DNA of 64,000 nucleotides from Congeria kusceri (Eukaryota > Mollusca > Bivalvia > Myida > Dreissenidae). Position numbers and translations under genes: made by a program. Shown here piece by piece: positions 58,701 to 64,000 of the stretch. The notes under the pieces were generated by a model. It did no database searches. It saw only the letters and a list, made by a program, of their open reading frames with translations, and had not been told where the DNA came from. Position 1 is the first letter of the stretch. Every line of letters begins with the position of its first letter. The stretch spans positions 27,614,548-27,678,547 of the forward strand of contig CM051029.1 of the NCBI GenBank assembly GCA_027627225.1, written 5' to 3'.

Positions 58701-60445
58701 CAAGCCAGTTAACACAGTGACGCTGTTGTACAATTATTTTCGTACACCTTAATGTTTAAAATGTGGTTATATTTACAGCGGGTATAGACACCTCCAGAAT
58801 GACTTTACGTTACGCGATTCTCCACATGATCGCGTATCCGGAAATACAGCAGAAAGTGCAACAGGAAATAGATCGTGTCGTTGGTATGCAGATCTTGAGC
58901 TTTCGACAGTTGCATTCGATAATCTACAAACAGTTAAAGAAACGCAGTTGAGGAAATTGCACGCTCGAACATCATACATCTTTGAATTGACCAGTTGCTA
59001 AATTATAGATCGCTCCGCCTTTCTGTTTGTGTAAGGTTGTTTGTCCAAGGATTTGAAGTAAATTGATTGGATTATGCAACCATGTGCTATTATGTACCAC
59101 TGAAGTATAAACCGTTAATTGGTCAACTCCTTGGTTGACAAGTCGCAACTGGTAAATTGTTTTATGGCCTTTCGGAGTTTTCCCTCAGGTGTGCGTAAAT
59201 GGACCATCTTGGTATTCTTAGCAAAGTTATTCATACATGTGTCGTGCATGCGTATTCACAGGTCAAGATCGGCTGCCGTGTTTGAGTGACCGACCGGATC
59301 TGGCTTACACCGAAGCTGTGTTACACGAAAGCATGCGTCTGTCGTCCGTGGCCCCTACTGGAGTCTTCCATGAGACGCTTTGTGATACTTCAATAGGTAG
59401 GCATATGTGATCGGTTTTGCAGCCTCTGTATACTTATGCAACACTACTAGCAAGTTTTTTCCACTTTTAATTTAAGCTTACTATTAATTTTGCTTTGTTG
59501 GTACAGGCATCGTAAGCATTAGCTGTTTGGTTTGCAATATTATAACATTGAATCGGGTGACCAAACATATGAGCCGATAAATCAATGACTTTACTTGAAC
59601 GTCCAAACAGTACTGGGTGAAAATGTATTATGAATTTATGACAGTGTTTCTTTCAATGCAAAGACTGTGAATTTGCCAAATCCAGAATTATACATATGCA
59701 ATACATCAACAAACTACAATGCTGCATTGGAATCCATTGGTATATTGACTATAATATACATACTGTGTTAGAGACCACCTTTGTGTTTTGCTTATACTAG
59801 CTGCAGTTTTGAAACACATAGTTGCATAGATTTGTTTAGAACTGAAATCAACGGCTGAAAATACTATACAGTTACATAGCTATGAAGTGGGTAATATATC
59901 AGGGACTGGTAATTGCCCAAGGGCACCCCGGTAGCGAAAACCACTGGGCATATTACCTGGATATTATTTCATTTGGCGTATTCTCTCCTACCTACCACAC
60001 AGCCAAAGGGCATAAGGGGAGCGAAAAACCACTGGACACACCAACTGGACATGATTTCATATTGCCTTTCTCTCATACCTACCACACGTTGCTTGCAGGC
60101 GCGTACAGGCTGCCCAAGGGTACCCCCGTTGCAATAAACCACTGGGCGCTGCACCACGACCCCGAGGCCTGGGATGACGTCGAGGCGTTCATCCCCGAGC
60201 GGTATTTAGACGAGGACGGGAAGCTGGGACCGAAACCCAAAAGCTGGCTCCCTTTCTCGGCGGGAAAACGTGTCTGCCTCGGTGAATTCGTGGCTAAACC
60301 GGAACTGCACCTGATCTTCGCGTGCCTCATGCAGCGGTACACGTGGAGCATGGAGGGTGACAAGACCCCAGATCTCGCACCCATAGAATCGTTTTTTGTT
60401 TTGACTCCAAAAGAGCAGGATGTATTCGTAAAGAGGCGATTTTGA
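52560..60445 (+). CDS. Cytochrome P450, CYP2 clan, CYP17/CYP1-like (10 exons, complete)
   Basis: Exons 52560-52716, 53418-53495, 55197-55358, 56162-56255, 57053-57211, 57796-58004, 58179-58307, 58779-58883, 59262-59396 and 60099-60445 join in phase into 524 aa, a normal microsomal P450 length. N-terminal membrane anchor (ALATVLVAMVTGLLGYWLI) followed by a Pro hinge (YPPTPG); WKLHRK in helix C (W152); AGIDTS in helix I (330-335); E387-S-M-R390 of the K helix; PERY (442-445); heme loop FSAGKRVCLG with Cys469 as the iron ligand. It should be an ER monooxygenase using NADPH-P450 reductase. The sequence around HETLCDTSIGAYRLPKGTPV and INHWALHHDPEAW resembles CYP17/CYP1 proteins, so a steroid or xenobiotic substrate is possible, but substrate cannot be read from sequence. 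Intact; no missing key residue. Confidence 0.93.
52885..53195. repeat. GGGA/GGAG purine-rich low-complexity tract
   Basis: AGGGAAGGAGGGAGGGTGAG-like sequence over ~300 bp in P450 intron 1. Open frames on both strands here are compositional. Confidence 0.9.
53418..53495 (+). CDS. P450 exon 2
   Basis: Acceptor ATGTCAAG, phase 1; donor GTACGT at 53496. Encodes ISVSELHRQCLDWSKTYGPV then ITLHMG. The last ~20 bp and donor are the first unit of a 30-bp tandem array, so longer in-frame versions using later donors are possible. Confidence 0.82.
53474..54050 (+). repeat. 30-bp minisatellite made from P450 exon 2 end and donor
   Basis: About 19 units of GGTTGATCACATTGCATATG + GGTACGTACA. The first unit is the real exon end (TGATCACATTGCATATGG with GTACGT donor). 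Unit length is a multiple of three, so the frame stays open through the first ~8 units (TLHMGTYRLI repeats). Confidence 0.95.
55197..55358 (+). CDS. P450 exon 3
   Basis: Acceptor TTAGGTAG, donor GTGAGT; phase 1 to 1. Encodes LFLKQGKYARLNVPFTLAIE, then KIVFVNKIDEALEVLVKKPT and DFANRM, the B-helix and B' region. Confidence 0.85.
55563..56015. mobile_element. Bivalve-type repeat with a ~170-bp internal duplication
   Basis: TATGCCCCTAGCATCTTGCT start; AGATTTTACCGTTTCGTCTA + GCACCAACACCGCTTACTAC at 55656 and 55824; end GGGGGCATGTGTGTTTTATC. In P450 intron 3. Confidence 0.6.
56162..56255 (+). CDS. P450 exon 4, helix C
   Basis: Acceptor GTTTCAAG, donor GTTTTT (weak); phase 1 to 2. Encodes GGKDIAFSNYTPTWKLHRKM; the W-x-x-x-R motif contacts the heme propionate. 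Confidence 0.85.
56605..56700. repeat. Three units with a tRNA B-box-like motif
   Basis: GCAGGTTCGATCCGTGTCAA, GCAGGTTCGATCCGTGGTCA and GCAGGTTCGAGCCCCTG at ~40-bp spacing. No cloverleaf is apparent. Confidence 0.65.
57053..57211 (+). CDS. P450 exon 5
   Basis: Acceptor TTTTTGACAG, donor GTTAGT; phase 2 to 2. Encodes QLMQGPALEHRIHVAMDTVF and EYINFTVGNILMGLCFGSK, helices D-E. A decayed copy of its start lies at ~56897-56925. Confidence 0.88.
57225..57790. repeat. Pyrimidine-rich TCTGCTTCGTCCCTC minisatellite
   Basis: Irregular 20-35-bp units of GTTCGTCTGCTTCGTCCCTC fill P450 intron 5 up to the exon 6 acceptor, which reads GTCGTCTGCTACAG and so looks derived from a unit. Confidence 0.85.
57796..58004 (+). 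CDS. P450 exon 6
   Basis: Acceptor GCTACAG, donor GTATGT; phase 2 to 1. Encodes YEFEDKELAYLLKSEDELFS, then IFPPLQYVHKSSSFKFMED, the F-G region that normally contributes to substrate access. Confidence 0.88.
58179..58307 (+). CDS. P450 exon 7
   Basis: Acceptor GGTCCAG, donor GTAATC; phase 1 to 1. Encodes VLRHLADHLILARKEAEKEE then LTETHIIQTIVNVFFG, leading into the I helix. Confidence 0.88.
58779..58883 (+). CDS. P450 exon 8, oxygen-activating I helix
   Basis: Acceptor TTTACAG, donor GTATGC; phase 1 to 1. Encodes AGIDTSRMTLRYAILHMIAY; AG-x-DT positions the Thr used for O2 activation. Confidence 0.92.
59262..59396 (+). CDS. P450 exon 9, ExxR
   Basis: Acceptor ATTCACAG, donor GTAGGC; phase 1 to 1. 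Encodes LAYTEAVLHESMRLSSVAPT with E387 and R390 of the ExxR salt bridge, then HETLCDTSIG. Confidence 0.92.
59900..60097 (+). repeat. Ghost copies of P450 exon 10 5' part
   Basis: TTGCCCAAGGGCACCCCGGT + AGCGAAAACCACTGGGC (59913) and AGCCAAAGGGCATAAGGGGA + GCGAAAAACCACTGGAC (60001) resemble the exon's CTGCCCAAGGGTACCCCCGT + TGCAATAAACCACTGGGC. Units are ~88 bp and share TCTC(C/A)TACCTACCACAC. Confidence 0.85.
60099..60445 (+). CDS. P450 exon 10, heme-binding loop and C-terminus
   Basis: Acceptor TGCTTGCAG, phase 1; stop TGA at 60443-60445. Encodes INHWALHHDPEAWDDVEAFI, PERY, FSAGKRVCLGE and a final VFVKRRF. Poly(A) candidate AATAAA at 60710-60715. Two ghost copies of its 5' part precede it in the intron. 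Confidence 0.93.
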
Positions 60446-60709
60446 ACGGGAGCATGTTTTGCATGAGGGACTCAAATACGAGAGCGAATTTGAAAATGTA
60501 ATTGTTAAATATCGAAATATATTTAAAGTTGTGCATGTACGATATTTTCTTAAATAATATTTTATGGTTTCTATATTGAGTTGATTTTTGTGATCATTGC
60601 TAAATTAAAGTAACAGGCAACCAGAAGTCTAATTGTATTATCTGTAAGTTTTGCCACCGCTGCGTTTGTTTTTTAAATACGCTAAACGAATACGCCTTTG
60701 AAGACTGAC

Positions 60710-60715
60710 AATAAA
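60710..60715 (+). terminator. Candidate poly(A) signal of the P450
   Basis: AATAAA 265 bp after the stop codon; a second one lies at 60764-60769. No other features intervene. Confidence 0.45.
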
Positions 60716-61186
60716 GATGGATGCTGTATACCAAAAATCGATTGTTTCAACCTTTGCCAGTTTAATAAATTCAACATACAGTATTTACTATTTATTCTGC
60801 TATTTGAGGTCACCAGCCCTTTGTATTTTGATTATAACTATATTTCATACTAAGTAAAGTTTGTTTTGCAAAGATTGTTTCATACTGAGTTTAAACAATT
60901 TTTTTTAAGCATGTGTGAAAACATTGTTCTACCCATAGAAGAAATTAATTATGTGACTCTCAGACGTGAGTCTGCTACTTTTATTCGAAAGCAGGTATAT
61001 CGCCTGCAATGTTTGCACTAAAAGAAAAGAGATAATTATGTGACAGGTCAGGATTCGTATACACAGACATCTATTGTTTATTTATACTTTGATATAATCC
61101 TTGTCAAAAACAACATATGCTCTCCTTTGGGAAAATACACTAAGATTCTTTTGTAAGGTTTAACTATCCTAAATAACACGATTGTT

Positions 61187-62095
61187 TTAGCTCACCTGAG
61201 CACGAAGTGCTCGGTGAGCTATTGATATAGGGGACCTCTCCGGCGTCGTCCGTCGTCCGTATGTCGTCAACAATTTGGCCCGTTATCGCGATAAATACTA
61301 CATTTTTTATTTAATCTTGACCAAACTTGCACAGTTTGTGTATAACCATAAAATCTTGGACGGGTTCGATAATGGGCCCGATCGGATCAGGAACACCAGA
61401 GTTATTGTCTCCTTTTGCCCCAAATACATCTATTCCTAATAACTCACCTGGTAAAGGGAGGTAAATGCAGTATCAGGAAGATAAGTGTCATAAATGTGTT
61501 GTTTCCCTTTGAAGGTTATTTACAGATATAACCCAGATAGTGGAGTCTGCTTATCAGTAAAATCAATACATCACTCTGAGTCAACATGATACTTCTATTT
61601 GAGTCAGCATGATTACAAATAGTAATCATTGATAGCCTGCTTCTGACATATATTTTGGCTGTGTGTGCAACAATAAAATTTTCCACTGTCTGTCTTGGGT
61701 TGGCATCCAGTCAGGAAAAAGATTTAAACAATAATCACTAGCTAGAATTCATGTTGTAAACAAGCAATCAGATTATAGGATTTAGATCTAGTGCGTGAAA
61801 GGGTTAATGTTTTTCTGTAGTTTTTGGACTGTTTAGTTAGTAACTTATTCAGTATCATTTAATCATGTAACTTTTCGACTGACTTTTACATTTGTATTGG
61901 GATTTTGGAAACTCAAGTAATTATCTTACATGATTTTTGAAGCTGATTTATTATTTCTCCTTAATTGAAAAATACTTCTACACTGTTTTACATTTTCTCC
62001 TTAATTGAGAAATATTTTTACACTATTTAGAGTGCCCCATGATACTTCCTGCTTGTATGGTATATATAAGTAAGGGCTTGTAGTTTTGGGACTCT
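61187..62095. mobile_element. 'GCTCACCTGAGCACGAAG' repeat, incomplete copy
   Basis: Starts TTTTAGCTCACCTGAGCACG + AAGTGCTCGGTGAGCT and continues with the usual GTCGTCCGTCGTCCG text; its right end is not clear before the next copy begins at 62096. Confidence 0.6.
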
Positions 62096-63332
62096 TTTTA
62101 GCTCACCTGAGCACGAAGTGACGTTGTACGTCGTCCGTCGTCAACATTTTACTTCAAACAACTTTTCTCTGATACCACTGGGTGGATTTTAACTTAACTT
62201 GGCAGGATGGTTCCTGGGATGGTCCTTTACCAAATTCCTTCAATTTATTAAAAAATATTGAAAACTCGGGTTGCCATGGCAACCAACAGCTTAAGAACTG
62301 GAAAACTTAAAAAATTATCTTGTCAGAAACCACTGGCTGGATTTAAAAATAGTTTCAACAGAAATGCTCCTTGGGTGACCCTCTACCAAATTCCTTCAAA
62401 TCATTTTGATTTGTTAAAAAAGATGGCCGCAAGGGGGCGGGAAAGTTTTCCTTATATGGCTAATTTGAAAACTTTAAAGATCTTCTTGACTGAAACCACT
62501 GGCTGGATTTCAAAATAATTTCATAGAAATGTTCCTTGGATGACCCTCTACAGAATTCCTTCAAATCTTTATAATTCGTTAAAAACATGGCCTCCAGGGG
62601 GGGGGGGCAGTTTTCCTTATATAACTATTTTGAAAACTTTAAAAATCTTCTAGTCTGAAACCACTGGCCGGATTTAAAAATAATTTCACAGAAAAGTTCC
62701 TTGGTGACCCTCTACCAAATTCATTGAAATCATTTTGATTCGTTAAAAAACATGGCCGCTAGGGGGTAGGGCAGTTTTCCTTGTATGGGTTTACTGAAAA
62801 CTTTAAAAATATCTTCTCGCCTGAGACCACTGGCTGGATTTCAAAATAATTTCACAGAAATGTTCCTTGGGTGACCCTTTACCAAAGTCCTTGAAATCAT
62901 TTTGATTCGTGAAAAAACATGGTCGCCAGGGGGCGGGGCAGTTTTCTTTATATGGGTATATTGAAAACTTTAAACATCTTCTAATCTAAAATCACTGGCT
63001 GGATTTCAAACTAATTGTACGAAATGTTCCTTTGCTGACCCTCTACCAAATTCGTAGTAAAGTGGATGCTATCAAAACAAAACACTTAATTAACCCAAAC
63101 AATTTAATTATTGAAAAAAATAAAACAACAAAATATCTGGCAAACTTAATAAACATGTTCTATGGTCTGGCATTTTTGAGGGTAGGTCAGGTAAATGTTT
63201 ATAAATGTAGCCTATAAGACCTCGGTTTAAACTGCTAAAGCTGTTGTTGATGTTATTTTTGAAGATGATTATACATATTAAAATGATGAAGGCTATGATG
63301 CTTATGATACTGTTATTTTTGTGTTTTTGATG

Positions 63333-63364
<32 letters not shown>

Positions 63365-63562
63365 GATGCTGATGATGATGATAATGATGATGCCGTTCAT
63401 GATGATGATGATGATGATGTAGTGGTGATGAGGCATGAACATAAACAACAACCCAATATTAGATATATGGCTTTATTAAAATCTCAAACAATCTTCTCCT
63501 TAAAAACCATTATGATGCTTTACACTCAGGTGAGCGACCTAGGGCCATCATGGCCCTCTTGT
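62096..63562. mobile_element. 'GCTCACCTGAGCACGAAG' repeat, complete copy with internal tandem units
   Basis: Starts TTTTTAGCTCACCTGAGCAC, ends TCAGGTGAGCGACCTAGGGC + CATCATGGCCCTCTTGTTTT. Inside are five to six ~160-170-bp units around AAACCACTGGCTGGATTT and TGACCCTCTACCAAATTC (62190-63060). Confidence 0.75.
63325..63420. repeat. GATGAT microsatellite
   Basis: Interrupted ATG/GAT triplet tract inside the element at 62096-63562. Confidence 0.95.
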
Positions 63563-64000
63563 TTTACTACTGATGCAATTATATTTTGAATATTGCATAG
63601 CTTAGTGAGTGCTGATATATGCCATCGTTTGTTTGATTCTCTTTCTTTATAATCGATTATGTTTGTAAAGGTTCCTATATTCCTTTACGTATTTATATTT
63701 GTTTGATATGTGTTTGTTACAGAGTTGATGCAGATACTTTATTGTTTATCATATGTTATTGCGCTATATGCTGTTAACAGTTATAATTACATGTATACAA
63801 AAGCATATTAACAGTGTATTTTAAGTTGTTGCATATTTTTATGCGTGTACCTGTAGCGACAGCAATAGATGTTAATATAAACACTTGTGTTAAAAGTTTT
63901 CTATGCATTGTGTTTTCTGGCTAAACATACATACCAATGTTTTATGTCTACGACAGTAAAAAGGATATTGGATATAAAGGCAATCTTCAGTTCTCGTTTT
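63563..64000. other. Intergenic, nothing recognised
   Basis: AT-rich sequence to the window edge with no exon or repeat I can identify. Confidence 0.4.

Noticed and set aside
59882..60100. Upstream extension of P450 exon 10 in the open frame beginning ATGAAGTGGG
   Set aside because: It is continuous with exon 10 but consists of decayed duplicates of that exon; the acceptor at 60098 gives the conserved DTSIGAYRLPKG junction.

Overview
The window is animal nuclear DNA, most likely from a bivalve mollusc. All coding sequence sits in short GT-AG exons separated by long, AT-rich, repeat-filled introns. Several repeats look like families common in bivalve genomes: a roughly 230-bp inverted-repeat element carrying GATCAGCC/GGCTGATCC arms, 'GCTCACCTGAGCACGAAG' elements, and tRNA-headed SINEs. 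A Dreissena-like heterodont is my guess from memory of the first family; I could not test it.

Three protein-coding genes, all on the plus strand, can be assembled with consistent splice phases. (1) 344-6928 is the 3' part of an ANKRD42-like ankyrin/coiled-coil gene; the 5' exons lie left of the window. The exon pair encoding its last ankyrin repeats is present twice in tandem. (2) 12225-41812 is a complete 20-exon adhesion-GPCR gene (about 1003 aa): signal peptide, C-type-lectin-like domain, Ser/Thr-rich stalk, GAIN domain, GPS cleavage site, seven transmembrane helices. (3) 52560-60445 is a complete 10-exon cytochrome P450 (524 aa, CYP2 clan, CYP17/CYP1-like) with every hallmark motif.

The intron between the TM2 and TM3 exons of the GPCR gene is 11.3 kb. 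Nearly all of it (23503-34074) lies between two inverted, TA-flanked copies of an ~80-bp sequence. Inside are pieces of immune-type secreted proteins: a signal peptide/PAN/sushi gene, a half C-type-lectin exon, and a signal peptide/Ig-domain gene with one in-frame stop. This looks like a large insertion carrying host-like genes into a GPCR intron.

The most unusual property of the window is repeated multiplication of exon edges. In all three main genes and in the nested lectin gene, the sequence straddling a splice site (exon end plus donor, or acceptor plus exon start) has been tandemly copied, giving minisatellites, decayed 'ghost' exons or whole extra exons. Clear cases are the lectin-domain exon 2, the exon 8 donor (30-bp unit), the GPS exon (three copies), the TM7 exon (five copies, one split by a SINE), P450 exon 2 (about 19 units of 30 bp, mostly in frame), P450 exons 5 and 10, the nested lectin exon 2, and the ANKRD42 exon pair.

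The rest (10.2-12.2 kb, 42-52.5 kb, 60.5-64 kb) is intergenic: foldback elements, two SINEs, microsatellites, a degenerate triple repeat of about 390 bp, and long stretches in which I recognise nothing. No tRNA, rRNA or CRISPR is present. All exon calls are read by eye and have no transcript support.
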